A stretch of DNA of 16,137 bases from JALZBN01 sp035525375. GTDB lineage: Bacteria > Actinomycetota > Acidimicrobiia > Acidimicrobiales > AC-14. The position numbers were made by a program, and so were the translations under genes. Positions 5,640 through 12,038 of this stretch are shown in pieces. The stretch lies in the NCBI GenBank assembly GCA_035525375.1, contig DATLEI010000114.1, positions 1 through 16,137 on the forward strand, read 5' to 3'. The notes beneath the pieces are model-generated. The model ran no database searches, was not told the DNA's origin, and saw nothing but the letters and a program-made list of their open reading frames with translations. Numbering within the stretch: the stretch's first letter is position 1; each line of letters starts with the position of its first letter.

Positions 5640-6998
5640 ATGGAACGGCGGATCTTCGGACTAGAGAACGAATACGGAGTGACTTGCACCCTCCGAGGCC
5701 AGCGCCGGCTGAGCCCCGACGAGGTCGCGCGCTATCTGTTTCGGCGAGTTGTCTCCTGGGGCCGCAGTAGCAACGTCTTTCTGGAGAACGGCGCGCGCCT
5801 CTATCTCGATGTCGGAAGTCATCCGGAGTACGCCACGCCCGAGTGTGACTCAATCGCAGATCTTGTGGCCCACGACAAGGCCGGTGAGCGCATCCTCGAG
5901 AGCCTCAACGCCAGCGCCGAGCAGCGGCTGCGCGAAGAGGGCATTCGGGGTGTCGTCTACCTGTTCAAGAACAACACAGACTCCGCCGGTAACTCCTACG
6001 GCTGCCACGAGAACTACCTCACCAGCCGCCGAGACGACTTCAGCCACTACACGGAGGTCTTGATTCCCTTCTTCGTGAGTCGCCAGATCTACGCTGGAGC
6101 GGGAAAGGTGCTCAACACGGCGCGGGGGGCGACCTACTGCATCAGCCAGCGCTCGGAGCACATCTGGGAGAGCGTGTCCTCGGCAACCACGAGAAGCCGG
6201 CCGATCATCAACACGCGCGACGAGCCCCATGCCGACGCTGAGCGTTTCCGGCGGCTTCACGTCATCGTCGGCGACTCGAACATGAGCGAGTACGCCACCT
6301 TCTTGAAGGTCGGCGCGACCAGCATCCTCCTGCGGATGCTGGAGGACCCAGGTGTCGTGCTGCGTGACATGACCCTCGAGAACGCGGTACGGGCGATTCG
6401 TGAGATCAGTCACGACACGACCTGCCGGCGGCGGGTGCGACTGCAAAACGGCAGGGAGTTGAGCGCTATCGACATCCAGACCGAGTACCTGAACCGGGCG
6501 TTGCGTTACGCCGAGACGCGCGGGCTCAGCCCCCTCGAGAAGCAGGCGCTGATGATGTGGGAGCACTGCATGACCAAGATCGAGGACGACCCGATGACGT
6601 TGCATCGCGAGTGCGACTGGGTGGCCAAGCATCGCCTGGTCGAGGCCTACCGAGAGCGCCACGGGCTACCACTGACCCATCCTCGGCTCGCCTTGCTCGA
6701 CCTGCAGTATCACGACATCAACCGCACTCGGGGCCTCTACTACAAGCTGCAAGACCGGGGGATTCCCGAGCGAGTTGTCACCGACGCCGACATCGACGAG
6801 GCAGTCGTGTCGCCCCCCCAGACCACTCGCGCTCGGTTGCGGGGCGAGTTCATCAAGCGCGCCAAGGAACGCAAGCGTGACTACACCGTTGACTGGGTCC
6901 ACTTGAAGCTCAACGACCAGGCCCAGCGGACGGTGCTTTGCAAGGACCCGTTCAAGTCGCGCGACGAACGGGTCGAGAAGCTCATCGCCTCCCTCTGA
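5640..6998 (+). CDS. pafA: Pup-protein ligase PafA
   Basis: A 452-residue ligase, the same length as mycobacterial PafA. It uses ATP to phosphorylate the C-terminal glutamate of Pup and joins it to lysine side chains of target proteins. Visible motifs are GLENEYGV at 7-14 (metal-binding Glu9), the catalytic Asp57 in YLDVGSHPEYATPE, FKNNTDSAGNSYGCHENY, NTRDEPHADAERF and DWVAKHRLVEAYRERHG. It lacks the Dop loop seen in the paralogue at 110, which separates ligase from depupylase. The C-terminal domain ending in KDPFKSRDERVEKLIASL is the family's Pup-binding extension. AGGAG five bases before the ATG supports the start. The DUF3866 gene begins two bases after its stop, which implies translational coupling. 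Confidence 0.97.
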   Translation: MERRIFGLENEYGVTCTLRGQRRLSPDEVARYLFRRVVSWGRSSNVFLENGARLYLDVGSHPEYATPECDSIADLVAHDKAGERILESLNASAEQRLREEGIRGVVYLFKNNTDSAGNSYGCHENYLTSRRDDFSHYTEVLIPFFVSRQIYAGAGKVLNTARGATYCISQRSEHIWESVSSATTRSRPIINTRDEPHADAERFRRLHVIVGDSNMSEYATFLKVGATSILLRMLEDPGVVLRDMTLENAVRAIREISHDTTCRRRVRLQNGRELSAIDIQTEYLNRALRYAETRGLSPLEKQALMMWEHCMTKIEDDPMTLHRECDWVAKHRLVEAYRERHGLPLTHPRLALLDLQYHDINRTRGLYYKLQDRGIPERVVTDADIDEAVVSPPQTTRARLRGEFIKRAKERKRDYTVDWVHLKLNDQAQRTVLCKDPFKSRDERVEKLIASL

Positions 6999-7000
6999 CG

Positions 7001-7987
7001 GTGCGATTCTCGACCCGAACCGTCTCTGCGATCCTCTCTTCGCGCTCTGGGCTTCAGCGGGTCGACCTCTCCGGCCGACCCGCTTACGTCCTCACCGAAC
7101 TGATCGGTCCGGTCGCCGTTGGCGACCGGGTCATCGTCAATGAGACTGCCGTCGACCTCGAGCTTGGTACAGGTGGCTTCGACGTCGTCCACTGGAATCT
7201 TTCGCGCTCGGAGTTCTCCTCTGCTGGGGGCGGTCCGGTCCTGAAGCTTCGGTATACGTCGCTTCAGGTCGACACTGGTGTTGCTGAGGATGCCTCTTCC
7301 TTCTCTCCGCCCGATGACCTTGGCGACATGCCTGTCGTTGTTTGCACGCTGCACAGCCAGGTCGGATGCGTTGCTGGTGCTTTCCACTCTTTGGCGCCGC
7401 AGCGACGGCTTGTCTTTGTCATGACGGACTCGGCGGCCCTCCCGCTTGCTCTCTCTGATTTGGTCGCTTCTCTCGTCGACTCGGGCGCGCTCGTTTCGAC
7501 TGTCACGTTCGGACAGGCGTTCGGAGGGGCGTACGAGGCCGTCAACGTGTACTCGGCGCTGCAGGTCGCGCTTGGCCTCGGGCGCGCCGACGCGGTCGTG
7601 GTTGGGCCGGGGCCCGGAGTTGTCGGAACTGACAGCACTCTGGGCTTCAGCGGGCTGGAGGTGGCCGGCGTCGTCGATGCCGCGGCCAGGTTGAACGGCA
7701 CTCCGGTCCTTGCGGTGAGGTACTCCGACGTGGAACGGCGAACTCGGCACCATGGCGTCAGCCATCACACGACGACGGCTCTCTCGCTCATGGAGCACCG
7801 GCCCGTGGTTCCGGTTCCTATCGGGCAGTCGGTGCCCGAGCTCGGTTCGGTGGTGCAGATCGATGTACCAGAACTCGACCTTGCGTTCATCGAGAGCATG
7901 GGCCGCACCGCCGATGAAGACCCTGCCTTCTTTCGCTTCGCTGCAGCGGCCGGCGCGTACGCGGCCCAACTCGTCGCTACGAGCTGA
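7001..7987 (+). CDS. DUF3866 family protein
   Basis: A 328-residue protein of the DUF3866 family, whose function is not established. After a beta-rich N-terminal part (SGLQRVDLSGRPAYVLTELI), family blocks follow: TDSAALPLALSDLV at about 142-155, FGQAFGGAYEAVNVYSAL, a glycine-rich GPGPGVVGTDS at about 202-212 that could bind a phosphate, GFSGLEV, and a histidine-rich HHGVSHHT at about 250-257 that could bind metal. These site roles are my inference. The GTG at 7001 is preferred: it lies two bases after the pafA stop and matches the family N-terminus, with no own Shine-Dalgarno, so translation is probably coupled to pafA. The first half uses noticeably more T-ending codons than its neighbours. 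No transmembrane segment or signal peptide is apparent. Confidence 0.85.
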   Translation: MRFSTRTVSAILSSRSGLQRVDLSGRPAYVLTELIGPVAVGDRVIVNETAVDLELGTGGFDVVHWNLSRSEFSSAGGGPVLKLRYTSLQVDTGVAEDASSFSPPDDLGDMPVVVCTLHSQVGCVAGAFHSLAPQRRLVFVMTDSAALPLALSDLVASLVDSGALVSTVTFGQAFGGAYEAVNVYSALQVALGLGRADAVVVGPGPGVVGTDSTLGFSGLEVAGVVDAAARLNGTPVLAVRYSDVERRTRHHGVSHHTTTALSLMEHRPVVPVPIGQSVPELGSVVQIDVPELDLAFIESMGRTADEDPAFFRFAAAAGAYAAQLVATS

Positions 7988-7992
7988 GGAGT

Positions 7993-8017
7993 CGCCGGAT
8001 AGACGGCTGAGCCGGCG
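7993..8017. terminator. Weak hairpin between convergent genes
   Basis: CGCCGG at 7993-7998 pairs with CCGGCG at 8012-8017, and an alternative CGGCT/AGCCG pairing lies inside the loop (8004-8014). It sits between the convergent stops of the DUF3866 gene and the SufR-like gene, where a terminator is expected. There is no T run on either strand, and short GC-rich pairings are common at this base composition, so the call is weak. Confidence 0.25.
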
Positions 8018-8052
8018 CGAGACCGATGTGGATGCTCGATGCGGGACCGGCG

Positions 8053-8685
8053 TCAGTCGCGATCGCGAGGCTGCATGCGATAGGCACACACGGCGTCGCC
8101 GGCCATGGTGTGTGCAATGCGGGTCACCTCGACATCTGGGCCCATCACCCTGCGCAGCAGTGCAATCTCCATTGCGCAAACCGCCGGATACCGAGCGGCG
8201 ACACGATGTACCGCGCAGTTGTTCTCGGTCAGGATGAAATCACCGTTCTCGCCCGGCGCCGAACATGCCAGGTATCCGGCTTCGTCTCGGATCTTCGCCA
8301 GGCCATGTACACGCTCTTCCAGGCCCCGTGCATCCGCGAGCTCCCGGTCGTATTCGACGACAAGCTTTTCCGTTCGCCGCTCGAAAACGGCGTCGACCGC
8401 CTCGGGGCCGACGTGATCGGCAACGTCTTCCAGAACCTCGAGGGCAAGCGCGTCGTAACGGCGCGGAAAGAGTTCGAGACCAGCTGCAGACAGTCGCCAG
8501 CCGGCCGCCGGTCGACCAAGGCCGCGTGGGGTGCACTCACTGCTCTCGACGAGACCGTCGGTCGCAAGCGCCTCGAGGTGACGCCGTACTCCCATGCCAG
8601 TGAGTCCCATCTCGGCCGCCAACTCGGTGACGGTGAGACCCGGTTGCTTTCGCAGTAGCAGCAAGAGCCTTCGCCGAGTGCTCAC
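8053..8685 (-). CDS. SufR-like winged-helix regulator with C-terminal cysteine cluster
   Basis: About 210 residues. The N-terminus is a winged helix: LLLLLRKQPGLTVTELAAEM, then GLTGMGVRRHLEALATDGLV as recognition helix and wing. The C-terminal domain carries Cys144, Cys160, Cys173 and Cys203 (numbered from the alternative GTG at 8694). Twelve residues separate Cys160 from Cys173, and Cys203 lies 30 further on; this resembles the three [4Fe-4S] ligands of SufR, the iron-sulfur-sensing repressor of suf genes. Redox or iron sensing is therefore likely by family. No suf genes are visible, so the target is unknown. I choose the GTG at 8685, seven bases after TAACGT on the minus strand; the GTG at 8694 lies inside that box. 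It diverges from pafB and is convergent with the DUF3866 gene. Confidence 0.82.
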   Translation of the reverse strand: MSTRRRLLLLLRKQPGLTVTELAAEMGLTGMGVRRHLEALATDGLVESSECTPRGLGRPAAGWRLSAAGLELFPRRYDALALEVLEDVADHVGPEAVDAVFERRTEKLVVEYDRELADARGLEERVHGLAKIRDEAGYLACSAPGENGDFILTENNCAVHRVAARYPAVCAMEIALLRRVMGPDVEVTRIAHTMAGDAVCAYRMQPRDRD

Positions 8686-8692
8686 GTCATTC

Positions 8693-8698
8693 ACGTTA
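8693..8698 (-). promoter_or_regulatory. Putative -10 box (TAACGT) for the SufR-like gene
   Basis: On the minus strand TAACGT fits TANNNT and ends seven bases before the GTG at 8685, suggesting a leaderless transcript. If the GTG at 8694 were the start instead, this box would overlap it and could not be the promoter. Confidence 0.35.
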
Positions 8699-8717
8699 CC
8701 GGATCATGAATTCTCTT

Positions 8718-8739
8718 CTGACCGGCAGGCCTCGGTCTG
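8718..8739. promoter_or_regulatory. Inverted repeat, candidate operator between SufR-like gene and pafB
   Basis: CTGACCG at 8718-8724 and CGGTCTG at 8733-8739 form an inverted repeat with seven-base arms, one mismatch and an eight-base spacer. It abuts the pafB -10 box (8740) and lies 20 bases from the minus-strand box of the SufR-like gene, so a dimer bound here would cover the -35 region of pafB. Divergent regulators of this type often bind such sites. The arms do not match the operator consensus I know for SufR, so the assignment is by position only. Confidence 0.4.
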
Positions 8740-8745
8740 TAGCCT
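8740..8745 (+). promoter_or_regulatory. Putative -10 box (TAGCCT) for pafB
   Basis: TAGCCT fits TANNNT and is identical to the boxes before prcB and lepB. Transcription would start around 8752, leaving a leader of about 25 bases that holds the AGGAGG of pafB. Confidence 0.45.
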
Positions 8746-8766
8746 GACAGCGGGATCGGGCCGGAT

Positions 8767-8772
8767 AGGAGG
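8767..8772 (+). promoter_or_regulatory. Shine-Dalgarno AGGAGG fixing a CTG start for pafB
   Basis: A perfect AGGAGG ends five bases before an in-frame CTG at 8778. The first conventional start in the frame, GTG at 8799, is 26 bases away, too far for this site. No ATG, GTG or TTG lies at a workable distance in the frame. Confidence 0.65.
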
Positions 8773-8777
8773 AACCG

Positions 8778-9695
8778 CTGAACCGCCTCGAGCGTCTCGT
8801 GAATCTCGTAGCCGCCCTTCTCGAGGCGGAACTGCCACTAACCGCGGAGCAGCTTCGCGAGAGAGTGCCCGGGTATCCAGAAGAGCAGGGGGCCTTCCGG
8901 CGCGCCTTTGAAAGGGACAAGGAAACGTTGCGGGAGATGGGCGTTCCTGTCACCTACGAGCAGATCCCCATGGCGGACCTAGGCCTCTACGGGTATCGCA
9001 TTTCGAAGGACGACTACTACCTGCGAGACCCAGGGCTCGCCCCCGATGAGCTGGCCGCCCTCCATCTCGCGGCATCGGCCGTTCGGGTCGAAGGCGCCAA
9101 CGGTATGCACGCGCTCTGGAAGCTGGGCGGCGATGCGTTCAACCAGGGCTCCATGGCGGCCGTCGCCGCTCTGCCCGGAGCCGCGCACCTCGTCGGCATC
9201 TTTGGCGCCATCTCCGATCGTCGGCGGGTGAGCTTCAAGTATCGCGATCGTGATCGCGAGGTCGAACCCCAACGCCTCTCCTTTCGCACTGGCCACTGGT
9301 ATCTCTCGGCGCGCGAGCTTGTATCCGGCGAGGAGCGGCGATTCCGACTCGACCGGATCGAATCCGACGTTGCGATCGGCGATGACGCCGGAGCATTCCA
9401 GCCGCCGCCCGAAACGGAGGCCGCGCCCGTCCCATGGCAACTTGGGGGCGACGACCTGGTTATCGCCGACCTCTTGATCGACGCCGACCAAGCGGGGTGG
9501 GCCGTTGGCCAGTTGGGCGATGAGTCGGTCACGGAGCGCCGGGCGGACGGCTCAGTTCGACTCGCGGTTTCTGTGACCAACCGCGATGCCTTCCGGTCCT
9601 TCGTCCTCGGGTTCCTCGACCATGCCGAGATTCTCGGGCCGGACGAGTTGCGGGACGACATGGTCGGCTGGCTGCAACGTTTGTGTCCGGCGTAA
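8778..9695 (+). CDS. pafB: WYL-domain transcriptional regulator PafB, probable CTG start
   Basis: About 305 residues: a winged-helix domain, a WYL domain and a WCX-type C-terminal extension. PafB and PafC act as a heterodimer that recruits RNA polymerase to DNA-damage genes in mycobacteria. The first residues, NRLERLVNLVAALLEAELPL, correspond to KVERLVNLVIALLS of mycobacterial PafB, and RAFERDKETLREMG is the recognition-helix region. The WYL motif is in RTGHWYLSARE at about residue 174, followed by RRFRLDRI. The GTG at 8799 would remove part of the first DNA-binding helix, so I extend the gene to the CTG at 8778, five bases after AGGAGG. pafC follows at once. In mycobacteria pafA is directly upstream; here the DUF3866 and SufR-like genes separate them. 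Confidence 0.9.
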   Translation: MNRLERLVNLVAALLEAELPLTAEQLRERVPGYPEEQGAFRRAFERDKETLREMGVPVTYEQIPMADLGLYGYRISKDDYYLRDPGLAPDELAALHLAASAVRVEGANGMHALWKLGGDAFNQGSMAAVAALPGAAHLVGIFGAISDRRRVSFKYRDRDREVEPQRLSFRTGHWYLSARELVSGEERRFRLDRIESDVAIGDDAGAFQPPPETEAAPVPWQLGGDDLVIADLLIDADQAGWAVGQLGDESVTERRADGSVRLAVSVTNRDAFRSFVLGFLDHAEILGPDELRDDMVGWLQRLCPA

Positions 9696-10657
9696 GGGTG
9701 GCTACACCGGGCGGTGCTGGACGACCCGGCGCCGACAGGCGACTAGAGCGGTTGCTTGCAGTCGTTCCTTGGGTCGCCGCCCGTGAGGGGCCAACACTCG
9801 AGGAGGTGTGCGCCCGGTTTGGGTGCCGTGAGCAGGAGCTCGTCGACGACCTGCAGATGCTGTTCCTCTGCGGGCTTCATCCGTACACCCCCGACATGCT
9901 CATCGATGTCGATATTGCCGACGGCCGGGTTTGGATCCGGTATGCCGAGTTCTTCGCGCGGCCGTTGCGCCTCACGGCCGCTGAGGGCCTTGCGCTTTTA
10001 GCGGCCGGGAAGGCGCTTCTCTCAACGCAGGGCACCGATCCCGAGGGTCCCCTTGCCCGGGGCCTGGGCAAACTGGCCGCGACCCTAGGTGTCAACGCGG
10101 ATGACGCGGTTGAAATCTCGCTGGGACCCGTGCCCAAGCACGCGTTGGACGTACTATCCGATGCCGTCGCCGGCCGCCACCAGGTTGAGATCGAGTACTA
10201 CGCCTTCGGGCGCGACGAGTGGAGTTGGCGTGTGGTTGACCCGTACGCAGTGTTCTCAGCCGGAGGTCAGTGGTACCTCTCTGCCTACTGTCACAAGGTT
10301 AACGACGAGCGGCTGTTTCGAGTCGACCGGGTACGCGAGACGCGCCGACTCGATGTCGAGTTCGAACCACCGAGCGTCCAACCCGAGCTGTCACTGTTTC
10401 GGCCCCGCCCTGAAGATCCGAGAGTGATCCTCGAACTCGATCGATCGGCGCGTTGGGTTATCGAGCAGTACCCGGTGGAGAAGGTCGAGGAACGCAAAGC
10501 GGGTATCACGCGAGTGACGTTGGCAGTCAGCGAAAGAGCCTGGCTCGAGCGACTATTGCTTCGCCTGGGTCCAGCGGCGACTCTCGTTGATGGTGACAGA
10601 GAGGTGGCTGCGGGTGCGGCGCGGCGCGTCCTCCGTCGGTACAGCCTGACGATCTGA
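9683..10657 (+). CDS. pafC: WYL-domain transcriptional regulator PafC
   Basis: A 324-residue partner of PafB. The winged helix starts near residue 20 (RRLERLLAVVPWVAAREGPT) and includes CREQELVDDLQMLFLCGL, matching the VRLLNMVPYF and QLWMCGLPGY regions of mycobacterial PafC. The WYL motif is AGGQWYLSAYC at about 194-204, followed by ERLFRVDRV; the rest is the WCX-type domain. The start is uncertain: GTG at 9683 overlaps the pafB end by 13 bases, while GTG at 9698 lies two bases after its stop but directly abuts AAGG. Both keep the whole DNA-binding domain. Tight packing with pafB implies co-expression in equal amounts, as suits a heterodimer. Confidence 0.92.
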   Translation: MSGVRVATPGGAGRPGADRRLERLLAVVPWVAAREGPTLEEVCARFGCREQELVDDLQMLFLCGLHPYTPDMLIDVDIADGRVWIRYAEFFARPLRLTAAEGLALLAAGKALLSTQGTDPEGPLARGLGKLAATLGVNADDAVEISLGPVPKHALDVLSDAVAGRHQVEIEYYAFGRDEWSWRVVDPYAVFSAGGQWYLSAYCHKVNDERLFRVDRVRETRRLDVEFEPPSVQPELSLFRPRPEDPRVILELDRSARWVIEQYPVEKVEERKAGITRVTLAVSERAWLERLLLRLGPAATLVDGDREVAAGAARRVLRRYSLTI

Positions 10658-10674
10658 GCCCGCGAGGCCTGCAG

Positions 10675-10680
10675 TAGCCT
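10675..10680 (+). promoter_or_regulatory. Putative -10 box (TAGCCT) before lepB
   Basis: TAGCCT ends eight bases before the lepB ATG, with no Shine-Dalgarno between. It is identical to the boxes at 3762 and 8740. This suggests that lepB has its own near-leaderless transcript rather than depending only on pafBC. Confidence 0.45.
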
Positions 10681-10688
10681 CGGTTCAG

Positions 10689-11276
10689 ATGGCCGACGAT
10701 GGCGCTGTAGCTGAACAAGCTCCCCCTGCGGGGCCGCCAGAGAAGTCGAAGCCTTCAGGAGCTCGCGCGCTCATCGAGTGGGTTGCGATCCTTCTCGGCG
10801 CAGTCCTCGTGGCCTTTCTCGTCAAGACATTTTTGCTCCAGGCCTTCTACATCCCGTCAGCGTCGATGGAACCGACCCTTAGAACCGATGACCGCGTCCT
10901 CGTCAACAAGCTCAGTTACGACTTCCACGATCTCCATCGTGGCGACATCGTTGTGTTCAAGAGTCCGCCCGGAGAGACAAACGCCACCATCAAGGACTTG
11001 ATCAAGCGCGTCGTCGCCCTTCCGGGAGAGACAGTCGAGGCACGTGATGGGCACGTGTTGGTCGATGGCAAGCCGATCGACGAGTCCTACCTCCCCAAGG
11101 GGGTCACGACATCTCAATTCGAGCCCCGAAAGATCCCTCCCGGCGACATCTGGGTCATGGGTGACAACCGATCGAACTCCAAGGACAGCAGGTACTTCGG
11201 CCCGGTTTCCGAGTCGTTGATCGTAGGACGCGCTTTCATCCGGGTATGGCCGCTGTCGACTCTTGGTTTCCTCTAG
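10689..11276 (+). CDS. lepB: Signal peptidase I
   Basis: A 195-residue membrane-bound Ser/Lys protease that removes signal peptides from exported preproteins. A cytoplasmic, proline-rich N-terminus of about 27 residues leads to one transmembrane segment (about 29-50). The catalytic Ser59 is in IPSASMEPTL and the general base Lys106 in LIKRVVALPGE. GDNRSNSKDSRYFGPV at about 158-173 is the conserved box E. The single membrane anchor and short length are typical of Gram-positive-type enzymes. No Shine-Dalgarno precedes the ATG, but TAGCCT lies eight bases upstream. The gene is 31 bases after pafC and convergent with the GDPD-like gene; secretion genes tatA/B and tatC lie about 1 kb further on. 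Confidence 0.95.
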   Translation: MADDGAVAEQAPPAGPPEKSKPSGARALIEWVAILLGAVLVAFLVKTFLLQAFYIPSASMEPTLRTDDRVLVNKLSYDFHDLHRGDIVVFKSPPGETNATIKDLIKRVVALPGETVEARDGHVLVDGKPIDESYLPKGVTTSQFEPRKIPPGDIWVMGDNRSNSKDSRYFGPVSESLIVGRAFIRVWPLSTLGFL

Positions 11277-11297
11277 AAGAGCCTTGCTCTAGGAACC
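11265..11297. terminator. Bidirectional hairpin between lepB and the GDPD-like gene
   Basis: GGTTTCCT at 11265-11272 pairs with AGGAACC at 11291-11297 (one bulged T), and inside it AGAG at 11278-11281 pairs with CTCT at 11287-11290 around a five-base loop. The structure spans the lepB stop and ends just before the stop of the convergent gene, as expected for a two-way terminator. No long T run is present. Confidence 0.45.
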
Positions 11298-11298
11298 G

Positions 11299-11994
11299 TC
11301 AGGTCTCCGGAAAGTCACTTGCGCCGAGTAGACGCTCGACCTGGTCCGTGCTGATTCCGTCGATGCCTATCCGCACCAGCTCACGCCTGATTCGCTCGTA
11401 GCGGGCATCTGCGGCGAACGCCAGCCGGTCGAAGCGGTGAAGGAGTGTCGTCAGCCCCCCGGTCCATTCGCTCTGATGGAGGAGGATTGCGTCGATCCCC
11501 GCCGCCGATAGCTGCGCGGCGCGGCGCTCCGGCCCCTGACGCAGGCCGCGCAGTGTTGCCCGGTTGACGAGCCGCACGTCATTCCATCGTTCCCGCCATT
11601 CCCCGAGGCGTTCCCAGTCGGAGTGAATCAACCAGAGCCTCCGGACAGCGGCGTCACCTGCGGCGGCGCGCGCTGCGAAGAGGGCGGCCTCGGCGGCCGA
11701 ATCATCGGCAACCTCGAGGGCAAGATCGAATTCGAGCCCGCAGGCCGCATACAGGTCGGGAAGCGTTACCACTCCGGCCGGAAGTTCGGCGCGGATAACC
11801 TTTCGAATCGGGCGCCGACGAAGGGCTCCGCCGAGCCATTCACGCTCGCGGAGCACCACGACGTCATCGGCGGTCGACCAGGCGGCCGCCTCGATCCCTG
11901 TCGCGCCAAGCGACAGGGCGCGCGCATAGGACGCCAACGGGTCCGCATCGTGGTCACGGGCTGCGTGGCGGCCGAACAGGATCGGTGGATTCAG
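11299..11994 (-). CDS. Degenerate glycerophosphodiester phosphodiesterase-like protein
   Basis: About 231 residues with the GDPD-type TIM-barrel pattern: PPILFGRHAARDHDADP, then YARALSLGATGIEAAAW, LPDLYAACGLEFDLALEV, RLWLIHSDWERL, and near the end GIDAILLHQSEWTGGLTTLL and RIGIDGISTDQVERLL. Active GDPDs have His-Arg-Gly, Glu-Asn-Thr, Glu-x-Asp and His-Asp sites. Here these appear to read Arg-His-Ala, Asp-Pro, Glu-Ala-Ala and Arg-Glu, and a conserved lysine after the LEV strand is missing, so catalysis is doubtful. The first standard-type start is TTG at 11937, which would delete the first barrel strand. I extend to an in-frame CTG at 11994 because the homologous sequence begins there; no strong Shine-Dalgarno supports it. 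It diverges from the membrane protein at 12039 and converges on lepB. Confidence 0.7.
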   Translation of the reverse strand: MNPPILFGRHAARDHDADPLASYARALSLGATGIEAAAWSTADDVVVLREREWLGGALRRRPIRKVIRAELPAGVVTLPDLYAACGLEFDLALEVADDSAAEAALFAARAAAGDAAVRRLWLIHSDWERLGEWRERWNDVRLVNRATLRGLRQGPERRAAQLSAAGIDAILLHQSEWTGGLTTLLHRFDRLAFAADARYERIRRELVRIGIDGISTDQVERLLGASDFPET

Positions 11995-12026
11995 GAGCGA
12001 CTCGACGGCATGACTGTAGGAGGCCG

Positions 12027-12032
12027 TATCAT
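12027..12032 (+). promoter_or_regulatory. Putative -10 box (TATCAT) before the small membrane protein
   Basis: TATCAT, close to the TATAAT consensus, ends six bases before the ATG at 12039 with no Shine-Dalgarno between, the spacing expected for a leaderless transcript. It would head the Tat-helY gene group. Confidence 0.45.
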
Positions 12033-12038
12033 TGACGC

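Noticed and set aside
6881..8179. Minus-strand open frame of 432 codons opposite the DUF3866 gene
   Set aside because: Arg- and Ser-rich translation without recognisable motifs; the plus strand encodes a known family with conserved blocks.
8026..8658. Plus-strand open frame of 210 codons opposite the SufR-like gene
   Set aside because: The minus strand has a clear winged helix and cysteine cluster; the plus-strand product resembles nothing and is a shadow.
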